Shown: positions 22,763-31,229, counted from the stretch's first letter. The stretch: DNA of 41,531 nucleotides from Ligilactobacillus salitolerans (GCF_003864415.1 NZ_BFFP01000022.1:1-41531); one strand, 5' to 3'. Notes: generated by a model not told the origin, from the letters alone. Translations and numbers: made by a program.

Positions 22763-23344
22763 ATGGCACGAAAACAGAAATTATTGCGAGAATCGACCGG
22801 CCATTTGACTGTGGTCCAGCAAGAGGCTAAATATAAAGCGGAATTTCTAGCATCAGATGGCTTGCCAAGACTGCAAGTAACTCCGCCTAATCATCTTAAA
22901 GGTGCTGCAAAGCAAGAGTATAAACGAATCATTGCAGCACTTGGCAAGTTACCACTTAGAAATCTTGATCGGGTTGAATTAGAAAATTACTGCACCTGGT
23001 ACGGGATCTATAAGCAAATATCGCTAGATTTACCTAAAATAGCCGCAGATATTGATTACAATCGCCAAAAATACGATGTTTTTGAAAAAGACTACTTCAA
23101 AGCCGTTCGCGGGAGTGATAAAGAGTTGATCAAAGATTTAGAAACAAGTCTTAGTCTTTACGGCGGAAAGATTACTGATTTGGAAGCACAACAAGACAAA
23201 CTGATCCGTAATTTGGATAAAGCCACCAAAAACATTAAGAGTCTTGCTTCTGATTTAGGGTTGAATGTCAATTCAAGAATGCAGATGAACATGCCTAAAG
23301 AAGATGATCAAGGAAAGCACAGCATAATGGAGATGTTTAATTAA
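22763..23344 (+). CDS. terS: Terminase small subunit (P27 family)
   Basis: A 193-residue DNA-recognition subunit of the packaging motor. The N-terminal basic region and TPPNHLKGAAKQEYKRIIAAL segment, the LDRVELENYCTWYGIY helix and a long C-terminal coiled coil match P27-type small terminases. AAAGGAG lies 12 bases before the ATG, a long spacing. It overlaps the large subunit start by one base (TAATG). It binds the pac/cos region just upstream. Confidence 0.85.
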   Translation: MARKQKLLRESTGHLTVVQQEAKYKAEFLASDGLPRLQVTPPNHLKGAAKQEYKRIIAALGKLPLRNLDRVELENYCTWYGIYKQISLDLPKIAADIDYNRQKYDVFEKDYFKAVRGSDKELIKDLETSLSLYGGKITDLEAQQDKLIRNLDKATKNIKSLASDLGLNVNSRMQMNMPKEDDQGKHSIMEMFN

Positions 23345-25056
23345 TGAAAAAGTTTGATGATCCGTTAGCTGACTTTGTTGCGAGAGTCCTGGATAATTCA
23401 TTACTTGTCTCCGACGCAGTATTAGCTGCAGTTAAAAGGCATGTTGAGGATCTCAAACGTGAGGACTGGACTTGGGAATATGATCCGCAATTGGCCGGTC
23501 GAGCAGTAATGTTCATGGAGATGCTTGGTGATCCTAAAACGGGTAAAGTGCAAGAATTAGCACCTTACCAAAAGTTTATTATTGGCAGCATCTATGGCTG
23601 GGTCAGCAAAAAGAATCCGGACACCAGGCGTTTTACCGATATTTTTATTTCGATGGCACGGAAAAACGGCAAGAGTCTGCTAATTTCTGGAGTTATCTTA
23701 TATGAGTTTTTATTTGGTAAATCTCCACAGTTCAAACGTCAATTATATACAGCTGCTAATGATAGAAAACAGGCTGGTATCGTCTTTGGAATGGTCAAGG
23801 ACCGATTGAAGGCTTTATGCCGAAAAGACGATGAAATTAAACGGTCAGTTAAGATCAGACGTGATGAGATTGAGAATCTTAACGACGGTTCGATCATTCG
23901 TTCATTCTCACGTGATGCAGGGCTGGTTGATGGCTATGAGCCTCATGTGGCCGTGGTCGATGAATATGCTAACGCTAAGACTGATGAGATGATTGAAACT
24001 CTATCATCAGGGCAATTGTTATTGCCTAGCTACTTAACTTTTGTAATTTCTACAGCAGGTTTTGACATGAACGTGCCAATGCACACGCAGATGTATCCAT
24101 ATGCGAAGAAAGTCCTCTCTGGAGAAGTTGTGGCCGATCGTTATTTTGCTTTTATCGCTGAACAAGATAGTACAGTTGAAGTTGATGATCCAAAAATGTG
24201 GATTAAATCAAATCCGTTGATGGATGTTACTGCCATGTACGATCAGATTTTCAATTATTTGAAAAATAAGCTAACTCAAGCTAAAGAAGATGGCTCACTT
24301 AATTCTAAGCTGGTCAAGAATTTCAATATTTGGCGCCAAGCTTCTGAAGAAAGTTACATGGATGTAGAACATTGGAATGCTTGTCTTGTCGATGAACCAA
24401 TCAATATCGATGGCGAGCGTGCTTGGATCGGTGTCGACGTCGGAAAAACTTCAGACTTGTACGCAATAACCTGGTGTATCCCACAAGACGGTTTTTGGTA
24501 CGTTGATTGTCACGCATTTGTAGGGACCAAGTATGGGCTGGATAATAAAATTAAGTCTGATCGGATGGATTATCGGCGGTTAGAACGAGAAGGCCGATGT
24601 GAAATCACGCAGCTTGAATCGGGTGTGATTGATGTGGACAGTGTGTATCAGTGGTTATGTGAGTTTGTAGCTGAACATAATTTGGATGTGCAAATGATTT
24701 GTTATGATCCGGCACAATACGGAACGTTACTGACTCAAATTGAAAAAGGTCATCCAGAGTGGCAACAGACTTCTATTAGACAGGGAACGTTGACATTATC
24801 TGCACCAACTAAACAGTTCCATGAAGATGTAATCGATGGGCGAATTAAGCATAATGGCAATGAGATCCTAACAGCTGCAATCAATAATGCAGTATTGAAA
24901 AGTGATAACAACGGGGTCCGTATCGATAAGAACAAGTATTCTAACAAGATCGATGCTTTGGATGCTTTGCTAGATGCTTTTGCTATTTGCTTTAGAGAAA
25001 ACATTGATAATTATATTACTGATGACGATATTTTGAATGGAGAATTTGGCTTTTGA
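23344..25056 (+). CDS. terL: Terminase large subunit
   Basis: A 570-residue packaging ATPase-nuclease. The N-terminal ATPase has a Walker A variant SMARKNGKS (~residues 102-110) and Walker B HVAVVDEYA (~200-208), with a TAGFD coupling motif. The C-terminal RNase H-like nuclease begins at AWIGVDVGKTSDL (~361), followed by CYDPAQYG and later Asp residues. Length and motifs are typical of HK97-type cos phages. It moves DNA into proheads and cuts it at cos, likely with the HNH protein. Confidence 0.93.
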   Translation: MKKFDDPLADFVARVLDNSLLVSDAVLAAVKRHVEDLKREDWTWEYDPQLAGRAVMFMEMLGDPKTGKVQELAPYQKFIIGSIYGWVSKKNPDTRRFTDIFISMARKNGKSLLISGVILYEFLFGKSPQFKRQLYTAANDRKQAGIVFGMVKDRLKALCRKDDEIKRSVKIRRDEIENLNDGSIIRSFSRDAGLVDGYEPHVAVVDEYANAKTDEMIETLSSGQLLLPSYLTFVISTAGFDMNVPMHTQMYPYAKKVLSGEVVADRYFAFIAEQDSTVEVDDPKMWIKSNPLMDVTAMYDQIFNYLKNKLTQAKEDGSLNSKLVKNFNIWRQASEESYMDVEHWNACLVDEPINIDGERAWIGVDVGKTSDLYAITWCIPQDGFWYVDCHAFVGTKYGLDNKIKSDRMDYRRLEREGRCEITQLESGVIDVDSVYQWLCEFVAEHNLDVQMICYDPAQYGTLLTQIEKGHPEWQQTSIRQGTLTLSAPTKQFHEDVIDGRIKHNGNEILTAAINNAVLKSDNNGVRIDKNKYSNKIDALDALLDAFAICFRENIDNYITDDDILNGEFGF

Positions 25057-25068
25057 AAGGATAGATCA

Positions 25069-25266
25069 ATGAAATTAGTTAAAACAATTCCTAAGTTAGT
25101 TTATAAATTCTGGAGTTTAAATGAACCGCAGGTCTTAATGATTTGCGGTTTTTGTATGCTCTCAGTTGGGGCATTTAAGTTATCTGACATTGCCGGCTGG
25201 TTTGTTTCGGGTAGCTTGGTCGTGATCTTAGCGCTGCTCTCGGCCTGGTTGGCAGGAAGGGGGTGA
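25069..25266 (+). CDS. Small membrane protein, DUF1056-like
   Basis: A 65-residue protein with two hydrophobic stretches (VLMICGFCMLSVGAF and GWFVSGSLVVILALLSAWL). A short DUF1056 protein between terminase and portal is a usual feature of lactobacillus and streptococcus siphophages. The leader AAAGGATAGATCA precedes the ATG. The role is unknown; it has been loosely labelled a head-tail protein in databases without clear proof. Confidence 0.65.
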   Translation: MKLVKTIPKLVYKFWSLNEPQVLMICGFCMLSVGAFKLSDIAGWFVSGSLVVILALLSAWLAGRG

Positions 25267-25272
25267 TTTTAA

Positions 25273-26511
25273 ATGCTATTTCAAATGGAAAAGCGAGACG
25301 CTAGTGCTGATTGGGCGATGGATTTAATTAATAATGGTGTGTTACCCGGATATTCAAATGGCTCTTATGTTGGCGTTTCTGCATTGAGAAACTCAGATGT
25401 TCTGACAGCAGTATCTTACATTGCTTCTTATGTGGCCAGATTCCCCATTATTGAGCGTGATGAAAAGGATAGAATCATTGACGATAAGACGCTTTATTTA
25501 GTCAATAAGGAACCTAACTCAATGTTAGATGCGTATCATTGGCGATTTATTATGACGGTCAGTGCAATTCTATCTAATGATGGTTTCTCGCGGATTGTCA
25601 GAGATCCTTTATCGGATAAACCGGCATTGATTCAATATTATCCAACTAGTCAAGTTTATATTGATGATTCTGATACGAATAACCTCAAGTATGAATTTAC
25701 ACCTTTGAATGGTAATAAGACAATCGTTGAAGAAGCTGCTAATGTGATCCATTTTAAGTTCTTTACCTACGATGGAATTCATGGGCGTTCCCCACTGTTA
25801 AGTTTGCGTGATGAGATCAATTTGCAAGAGTCAGGCATTCAGACCCTGACTAAATTCTTTAAATCTGGGCTCAAAGGCGGGATCCTGCATGCTAAAGGTA
25901 AGTTAAATAAGGAATCGCGACGACAGGTTAGAAAAGACTTCGAATATGCTCAGGCAGACGCTAACGCTGGCAGTCCTATTATTACGGATGATACTTTTGA
26001 TTATCAGACACTTGATGTGGACACTAACATTTTGCAGTTGATCAATTCGAATAATTATTCGACTGCGCAAATTGCTAAAGCATTGCATATTCCTAGTTAC
26101 AAGTTGGGAATCAATAGTCCTAACCAGTCGGTCAAGCAGTTAAATGAAGATTTCATCAATTCGGACTTGCCGTATTATTTTAATCCGATCCTTGCCGAAT
26201 TTGAGAGCAAGCTATTAACAGCTCGTAAGCGTGCCAAGGCGAGCTTGAACTTCGATACTAGGAAAGAGACCGGCTTGTCCATTACAGACGCAGTGAACGC
26301 CGTCAAAGGGACTCTGCTGACACCTAACCGTGCACTAGCTGAATCTGGACGTGCAACTGTTGATGATCCGAATATGGACCGTATGCAGTCCGATTTGAAC
26401 TCAGTCTTTTTGGATAAGAAAGAAGAATATCAGTTGAAAGGGGGTGAAGCTAATGGCAAAGAACCTGGAAAGTCGGCAGATCCAAACGAAAGTGGAGCTG
26501 AGGCAGAATGA
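25273..26511 (+). CDS. Portal protein (HK97 family)
   Basis: A 412-residue protein forming the dodecameric DNA channel at one head vertex. The opening (RNSDVLTAVSYIASYVARFP), the DAYHWRFIMTVSAILSNDGFSR segment, and the conserved SAQIAKA-like STAQIAKALHIPSYKLG motif are typical of HK97-type portals. The C-terminal 30 residues are Gly/Glu-rich and disordered. The gene overlaps the protease start by 59 bp in another frame, a frequent arrangement in this family. Confidence 0.92.
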   Translation: MLFQMEKRDASADWAMDLINNGVLPGYSNGSYVGVSALRNSDVLTAVSYIASYVARFPIIERDEKDRIIDDKTLYLVNKEPNSMLDAYHWRFIMTVSAILSNDGFSRIVRDPLSDKPALIQYYPTSQVYIDDSDTNNLKYEFTPLNGNKTIVEEAANVIHFKFFTYDGIHGRSPLLSLRDEINLQESGIQTLTKFFKSGLKGGILHAKGKLNKESRRQVRKDFEYAQADANAGSPIITDDTFDYQTLDVDTNILQLINSNNYSTAQIAKALHIPSYKLGINSPNQSVKQLNEDFINSDLPYYFNPILAEFESKLLTARKRAKASLNFDTRKETGLSITDAVNAVKGTLLTPNRALAESGRATVDDPNMDRMQSDLNSVFLDKKEEYQLKGGEANGKEPGKSADPNESGAEAE

Positions 26512-27088
26512 TGAAGGCGAAGAAAAAGTTATCGAAGGCTATGCTTTAAAATTCGATAAGCCATCTGATGTTTTAGCTGGTTTCTTCCGTGAAAAAATCG
26601 ACTCTCACGCTTTAGATCATGCTGACATGTCCAATGTAGTGGCAACCTTTAATCATGACCAGAATCAAGTTTTAGGGCGTTCAGGGGTCAACCTAGAGTT
26701 AGAAGTCGACAATATTGGTTTGAAGTTTAGAGTCAAGCCAACAGATACACAATTAGCACGTGATCTTATGGCTAACATTGGTGCTGGAATTATCAATCAA
26801 TGTAGTTTTGCATTTACGATCGCACGTCAAAAAGATGCTGAAGAATGGTCAGAATCGGATGAAGATGGTGTGGAATATAACCGTTTAATTCGAGCGATTG
26901 ACCACTTATATGATGTTTCTGTGGTTACCACTCCAGCTTATCCGGACACGGAAGCAACTGTGGGAGCTCGTAGTAAAGAGTTAGTTGAGTCATTACGTAA
27001 GGATAAAGAAAAATGGCGTGATGAGAAACGTCGAATGTTGTTAGACGTTGAAAAACAAGAGTTATTGAAAGGAGTAGATATTAAATGA
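26453..27088 (+). CDS. Prohead protease (HK97 family, S78)
   Basis: A 211-residue maturation protease that removes the capsid delta domain. Motifs: EGYALKFDKPSDV, FNHDQNQVLGRS (His near 67) and INQCSFAFTI with the catalytic Ser near 122, then VSVVTTPAYPDT, all typical of U35/S78 proteases. ATG 26453 is preceded by GGGGGTGAAGCTA. It lies between portal and capsid genes and overlaps the capsid ATG by four bases. Confidence 0.92.
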   Translation: MAKNLESRQIQTKVELRQNDEGEEKVIEGYALKFDKPSDVLAGFFREKIDSHALDHADMSNVVATFNHDQNQVLGRSGVNLELEVDNIGLKFRVKPTDTQLARDLMANIGAGIINQCSFAFTIARQKDAEEWSESDEDGVEYNRLIRAIDHLYDVSVVTTPAYPDTEATVGARSKELVESLRKDKEKWRDEKRRMLLDVEKQELLKGVDIK

Positions 27089-28290
27089 ATCTACAGGAAA
27101 AATTAAAAGAATTACGGCAAAAAATTGAAGAAAAAAGTAATTCTATCAAAACATCAAATGCAGAGTTTCGTGAAATGCTAGAAAAAGCCAACAGCGAAGA
27201 AGAATTAACTGCTGCTAAGGACAAACGCTCTGAAATTGAAAAAGTTGAAGGTGAAGTTCGCAAGCTAGAAGAAGAAGCTGATCTGATTCAGGTTGCTATC
27301 GATGGTGACGATAATTCTAAGCCGGCTGGTAGCCGTAATAAAGATAACCAAGAAGCCTCATACCGTGATGCAGTCAATGCTTATATCCATTCTCGTGGCC
27401 GTGTACGTGATGGCTTGAATTTTGAAAAAACCAATGTTGGCGATTTCGTAATGCTTAATAAGCGTGACATTGATCCAGGTACTGATGGCGTTAAGAAACC
27501 AGACGTTCAGCCAACAATTGCAGACGAAGTATCTTATCAACCACAACGTGAATTGCAGACTATTGTTGATTTAAAGCAATTCGTCAATGTTTTCCAAGCA
27601 CAACATGGTAAAGGTACCTATCCAATTCTGAAGAATGCTACTTCAACGATGGCTACTGTCGCCGAATTGGAAAAGAATCCTGCTATGGCCAAGCCAGATT
27701 TTGACGGTGTTGATTGGGCAGTTGACACTTATCGGCAAGCATTACCAATCTCTCAAGAGTCTTTAGACGATTCTGAAATTGATCTTATGCCGGTTATTGA
27801 ACAGAATGGCCAACAAATCAAAGTCAACACGACCAACGCTGCAATTGCTGGTGTCATTAAAACATTTGCTGCTAAAACGGTTGGTACAATTGATGATTTA
27901 AAGCACATTATCAATGTTGACTTAGATCCTGCCTATGATCGTGTCATGATCGTTTCTCAGACGTTCTACAACTGGTTAGACACGGTTAAGGATGGTAACG
28001 GTCGTTACTTGTTGCAAGATTCTATCTTGACTCCATCTGGCAAAGTGCTGTTGGGTATGCCTGTCGCTGTTGTAGCTGATACTGATCTTGGCAAAGCTAA
28101 CGAGGCACACGCCTTTATTGGCGACATCAAGCGGAGTGTTCTGTTTGCTAATCGCGCCGACTTCATGGTTCGCTGGGTTGATAACGAGATCTATGGCCAA
28201 TATCTCCAAGCTGGTATGCGCTTTGGCGTTGCCAAGGCTGATACAAAAGCTGGCTACTTCTTGACCTACACCGAACCGGCGGAAAAATAG
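27085..28290 (+). CDS. Major capsid protein (HK97 fold)
   Basis: A 401-residue protein. Residues ~1-95 are a charged coiled coil (ELRQKIEEKSNSIKTSN…), the delta/scaffold domain. The HK97 body follows, with TYPILKNATSTMATVAELE and DWAVDTYRQALPISQESL, and later PSGKVLLGMPVAVVAD. Cleavage by the protease upstream probably occurs just after the delta domain, near residues 90-115. The zero-frame stop is TAG at 28288-28290 after GAA AAA. Translation slipping back one base there would add the 21 residues described in the next entry. Confidence 0.93.
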   Translation: MNLQEKLKELRQKIEEKSNSIKTSNAEFREMLEKANSEEELTAAKDKRSEIEKVEGEVRKLEEEADLIQVAIDGDDNSKPAGSRNKDNQEASYRDAVNAYIHSRGRVRDGLNFEKTNVGDFVMLNKRDIDPGTDGVKKPDVQPTIADEVSYQPQRELQTIVDLKQFVNVFQAQHGKGTYPILKNATSTMATVAELEKNPAMAKPDFDGVDWAVDTYRQALPISQESLDDSEIDLMPVIEQNGQQIKVNTTNAAIAGVIKTFAAKTVGTIDDLKHIINVDLDPAYDRVMIVSQTFYNWLDTVKDGNGRYLLQDSILTPSGKVLLGMPVAVVADTDLGKANEAHAFIGDIKRSVLFANRADFMVRWVDNEIYGQYLQAGMRFGVAKADTKAGYFLTYTEPAEK

Positions 28291-28352
28291 CAGCCCCTAA
28301 CAGTGCGACCGTAGTACCAGGCACTACTAATGCTACGGTTACATTTGATTAG
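28287..28352 (+). CDS. -1 frame C-terminal extension of the major capsid protein
   Basis: Slipping -1 on the AAA codon (28285-28287, within AAAAA before TAG) continues the capsid for 21 codons and stops at TAG 28350-28352. The extension reads IA then APNSATVVPGTTNATVTFD. It fills the space up to the ribosome-binding site of the next gene. A 7-bp stem, ACCGTAG (28308-28314) with CTACGGT (28333-28339), lies 20 bases after the slip. The 19-residue end aligns without gaps with the tail-protein extension at 30389, which is the main support. There is no canonical heptamer; a single-tRNA slip at AAA before a stop is proposed. Confidence 0.65.
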   Translation: MAAPNSATVVPGTTNATVTFD

Positions 28353-28364
28353 GGGGCGGTGCTA

Positions 28365-28685
28365 ATGGCGGAAAATTTGTTGTCTGAAGATCAGTTTGCG
28401 ACGCTCAAAAATTACTGCAAGGTCGATCAAGACTTTGATGATGATGTTTTATTAGGCATGGTCGATTCTGCTGCGTTAATGATCACACGAGCAATTAAAT
28501 TTAGTGCTATGCCGATAGAATTTGTTAACGACCCCCGTTTTAAGATTGCTTTGATGAAACAAGTCAAAGAAGATTATTACCAGCGTGGACTGACTGCAGA
28601 TAATTACCGACCTGAGTTGACCAATAGCATTGCTGATATTGTTAATCAGTTACGTTCTGAGGTGATTGACAATGAAGACGACTAA
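28365..28685 (+). CDS. Head-tail connector (gp6-like adaptor)
   Basis: A 106-residue helical protein: LLSEDQFATLKNYCKVDQDF, then LLGMVDSAALMITRAI, ending in LTNSIADIVNQLRSEV. This is the pattern of HK97 gp6-type connector proteins, which form a ring under the portal. The start is ATG 28365 after GGGGGCGGTGCTA. It overlaps the next gene's start by 14 bases. Confidence 0.82.
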   Translation: MAENLLSEDQFATLKNYCKVDQDFDDDVLLGMVDSAALMITRAIKFSAMPIEFVNDPRFKIALMKQVKEDYYQRGLTADNYRPELTNSIADIVNQLRSEVIDNEDD

Positions 28686-29001
28686 CATGACCGAGCGGAT
28701 CACGTTCTACTCGGAGGGAATTGGAGTAGTTAATGGCGTGCCAGTTAATAACAAACTGACTGAAGAATTTTCTTGCTGGGCAGAGGTCCCGAAAGTTCCG
28801 CTACGTGAGTTTGTTAATCAGTCTGACCAGGTTGGTTATCGCAAAAGTTCACCTGTCTTTTTAATTGCTTTTAAGCAGAAGAAAGAAATTCAAACTGATT
28901 GGATAATCAAGTGGCGAGGGCAGGACTATGAGATCATTTCGATGGATCCTGACTATCGCACTAAAGATATTATTCAAATTGCAGGGAAGGTGGTCCAATG
29001 A
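28672..29001 (+). CDS. Head closure protein (phage head-tail joining, SPP1 gp16-like)
   Basis: A 109-residue beta-rich protein: ERITFYSEGIGVVNGVPVNN, a central CWAEVPKVP, and the WIIKWRGQDYEIISMDPDYR block typical of head-tail joining proteins. ATG 28672 has GAGGTGA six bases upstream. It plugs the connector and forms the tail attachment surface. It ends four bases into the next gene. Confidence 0.82.
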   Translation: MKTTNMTERITFYSEGIGVVNGVPVNNKLTEEFSCWAEVPKVPLREFVNQSDQVGYRKSSPVFLIAFKQKKEIQTDWIIKWRGQDYEIISMDPDYRTKDIIQIAGKVVQ

Positions 29002-29375
29002 GCGTTGAGGGTGAAGCTGAGATGCTACTGAATGTGGATAACCTTACTAAAGGATTTGAACGACGCGCTAGAAGTGCGGTACGTGAAGGAGCTCAAGATT
29101 TTGCTGACCAGTTGCAAGCAAATACACCAGTTTCCGATGAAGATCATAGTGGGTTAGAACATTTGGCAGCCGCAGTTAAAGTTGCCGGTGTGTCAACTAA
29201 GACTGGTAATTATTCAGCTGATATTGGCTATGACAAAACTAAAGGGCCGATTGCTCACTTCCCGAACAGTGGGACTTCAAAACAGGATCCACAGCATTTC
29301 GTGGAGAAAACACAAAGCGAAATGCGAACTCGAGTTTTAGAGGACTTTATCAAAAATTTAAGAGTGGGTGATTAG
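28998..29375 (+). CDS. HK97 gp10-type neck/tail-completion protein
   Basis: A 125-residue protein with the family pattern REGAQDFADQLQANTPVS, then GHL-like LEHLAAAVKV and a conserved IAHFPNSGTSKQDPQHFVEKT segment. Members join the tail terminator to the head. ATGA overlap with the preceding gene and a two-base gap to the next support a single translational unit. Confidence 0.82.
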   Translation: MSVEGEAEMLLNVDNLTKGFERRARSAVREGAQDFADQLQANTPVSDEDHSGLEHLAAAVKVAGVSTKTGNYSADIGYDKTKGPIAHFPNSGTSKQDPQHFVEKTQSEMRTRVLEDFIKNLRVGD

Positions 29376-29377
29376 AT

Positions 29378-29791
29378 TTGCTTGCTGAACAACGAGCCTA
29401 TGAGCTTCTGACTAATAATCAGAATCTTGTAGGCTTTTTAGATGAGATCAGAGGAAAGCCGATGAGTTTTCCTTACGTTTTCGTTGGTACCCCAAACGAT
29501 ACTTTCCACACTACGGAAAATGCACCGTGGATCAGAATTACACGGATCCCTGGAGATGAGTTTGATAGTGCTGATGATGGAAGAATTATTGAATATCCAA
29601 GATTGCAAATCGATTTTTGGATTGCAAAAGAAAAATTACCTGAACTTGGGAAGTTGGAGTCAATGATTTATCAGATAATGCATAATGCCAATTTTGAACG
29701 ATATTATGTAGAACATGCTGAAGATCCTGATACTCCAACGCTAACAATGGTGCAGGGTAATTATGAAGGATTTATTCCAGAGGAGGAATAG
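29378..29791 (+). CDS. Tail terminator-like protein (DUF806)
   Basis: A 137-residue protein starting at TTG 29378, two bases after the preceding stop and with GGGTGATTAGA upstream. The PYVFVGTPNDTF and IRITRIPGDEFDS segments and ENAPWIRIT fit DUF806 proteins of lactobacillus phages. These occupy the tail-terminator slot, capping the tail tube at its correct length. Function is inferred from position and fold family. Confidence 0.75.
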   Translation: MLAEQRAYELLTNNQNLVGFLDEIRGKPMSFPYVFVGTPNDTFHTTENAPWIRITRIPGDEFDSADDGRIIEYPRLQIDFWIAKEKLPELGKLESMIYQIMHNANFERYYVEHAEDPDTPTLTMVQGNYEGFIPEEE

Positions 29792-29795
29792 AAAA

Positions 29796-30395
29796 ATGGC
29801 AGATAATAAAAAAGTTAAATTCGGTGCCAGCAACTTCGAATATGGAGTTGTTGACAAAGATGATTTAGTACAAGAGACTCGGAAAGTTCCCGGTCTTTCC
29901 ACAATTAAGATTGAACTGACTAATGAAATGAAGACGTTAGCCGCGGACGATGGTCCATATGTTGTTCTATCTGGTGGTATTACCGACGCCAAGGAAACAA
30001 TTGAAATCTATGATGTTGATTCACAGATGAAAGTTGATTTCTACGGAATCAAATTGGTCGGCGGTGTTGAAGTTTTCAAGAAAAACTTAACTCCGCGTGA
30101 TGTAGCCACCTTGTTCCGGACTAAGTTGTCTAATGGTCAGTTCGTTTGGGTTGCAATGCTGAAAGGTAAATTTACGATCCCAGGTGTTGATACTAAAACG
30201 GTTGACGGTACTCCAGATCCAAATGCTGATTCAATCGAAGGATCGTTTGTGCCACGTGGTGATGAAGATGAAGGTGTCATCTTATTGATTGGCCGTGAAG
30301 ATAATGAAGGGTTCAATCTAGAACAATTCCGTAAATGGGTCTTCCCTAAGACGGAAGAAGAAGGCGAGATTCCTGACGAAACCCCAAAACCCTAA
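29796..30395 (+). CDS. Major tail (tube) protein
   Basis: A 199-residue protein of the phi13-type major tail protein family: FGASNFEYGVVDKDD, TIKIELTNEMKTLAADDGPY, the GITDAKETIEIYDVDSQMKVDF core, and IEGSFVPRGDEDEGVILLIG. The ATG at 29796 follows AGAGGAGGAATAGAAAA. It stacks into the tail tube around the tape measure. The zero-frame end is ETPKP-stop at 30393. A slippery C_CCA_AAA heptamer at 30383-30389 would route some ribosomes into the 22-residue extension described next. Confidence 0.88.
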   Translation: MADNKKVKFGASNFEYGVVDKDDLVQETRKVPGLSTIKIELTNEMKTLAADDGPYVVLSGGITDAKETIEIYDVDSQMKVDFYGIKLVGGVEVFKKNLTPRDVATLFRTKLSNGQFVWVAMLKGKFTIPGVDTKTVDGTPDPNADSIEGSFVPRGDEDEGVILLIGREDNEGFNLEQFRKWVFPKTEEEGEIPDETPKP

Positions 30396-30457
30396 CCCCG
30401 CCGAATGGGGTTGAGATCAGCCCTAATTCAACAAGCGGGGTTGTCACGTTTGAATAA
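30389..30457 (+). CDS. -1 frame C-terminal extension of the major tail protein
   Basis: After slippage on C_CCA_AAA (30383-30389) the frame reads TLT then PPNGVEISPNSTSGVVTFE and stops at TAA 30455-30457, touching the GAAAGGAG site of the next gene. Four bases after the heptamer is a 6-bp hairpin, AACCCC (30394-30399), a seven-base loop, GGGGTT (30407-30412). Heptamer, spacer and GC-rich stem are the standard layout of -1 programmed frameshifting. The extension aligns over 19 residues with that of the capsid: shared P-N, P, T and VTF-acid positions. Two length forms of the tail protein are predicted. Confidence 0.75.
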   Translation, partial: TLTPPNGVEISPNSTSGVVTFE

Positions 30458-30473
30458 GAAAGGAGAATGACTT

Positions 30474-31229
30474 TTGGCTGAAGAACCCAAAACAGTAGTC
30501 TATGAGATTGCTGATAAAACAGGTAAAGCAATTGTAACCGGAGAAGCTGCTTCAAAAGAAGTTGTAATACCCAACTTAACTCCTAATACTGATTATGCTA
30601 AAGGAGATTTTAAAGGGCGTAAGATCGATTCGACTGGTGAATGGAAGCCTAGCGATTATATTGATGTACCGGCATTTAAAACTAAACCAATCATAGTTAC
30701 TGGCATTAGTTTGGATAATACAACTTTGTCACTAGAGACTGGTAAAACAGGCACTTTAAAAGCAACTGTCAGCCCGGCTAATGCAACCAACAATGTTGTG
30801 AAGTGGGCTAGTGCTAAACAGTCAGTGGCGACCGTAGACGGAAACGGTAAAGTCACTGCCGTTGGTGCTGGAGATGCTAACATCACGGCTACCACAGATG
30901 ACCAGGGAAAAGTTGCCACATGTCGGGTGACAGTCACTGATCCAGTTGTAGCAGTTACAGGTGTAACTTTGGACAAGACAACTGCAGAAGTTGAAGAAGG
31001 ATCTACAATTCAATTGACCGCTACAGTTGCCCCAAGTAACGCAACGAATAAGGCGATTACTTGGAAGTCAGCGGATGAAACAATTGCTACCGTTGACAAT
31101 ACAGGTAAGGTAACAGCAATTAAGGCTGGCACAGTCAATGTGACCGCTACAACAACTGATGGTAACAAGACAGCCCAATGTGCAGTTACAGTAACAGCAA
31201 AGGCTGAGGAACCACCTGCTGGAGAATAG
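30474..31229 (+). CDS. Ig-like (two Big_2 domains) virion decoration protein
   Basis: A 251-residue protein from TTG 30474, eight bases after GAAAGGAG. Residues ~5-70 form a fibronectin-III-like domain (VVIPNLTPNTDY). Two bacterial Ig-like Big_2 domains follow, near 78-158 and 163-243, each with VTGI/VTGV-SLD opening, TATV-SP-ANATN and WxSxxxxVATVD-GKVTA blocks. Such domains decorate phage tails and heads and bind cell-surface sugars weakly. It has no signal peptide, so it is a virion part, not secreted. It follows the tail gene, so tail decoration is most likely. Confidence 0.82.
   Translation: MAEEPKTVVYEIADKTGKAIVTGEAASKEVVIPNLTPNTDYAKGDFKGRKIDSTGEWKPSDYIDVPAFKTKPIIVTGISLDNTTLSLETGKTGTLKATVSPANATNNVVKWASAKQSVATVDGNGKVTAVGAGDANITATTDDQGKVATCRVTVTDPVVAVTGVTLDKTTAEVEEGSTIQLTATVAPSNATNKAITWKSADETIATVDNTGKVTAIKAGTVNVTATTTDGNKTAQCAVTVTAKAEEPPAGE

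Noticed and set aside
22591-22830. Open frames of 68-79 codons across the gap before the small terminase gene
   Set aside because: They are Pro/Gly-rich low-complexity translations of the C- and G-tracts, overlap the terminase start, and lack a convincing ribosome-binding site. The region is better read as a cos candidate.
28288-28300. A +1 frameshift at the capsid stop, as in Listeria phage PSA
   Set aside because: The +1 frame stops after three codons (SSP-stop), while the -1 frame stays open to the next ribosome-binding site and matches the tail extension.
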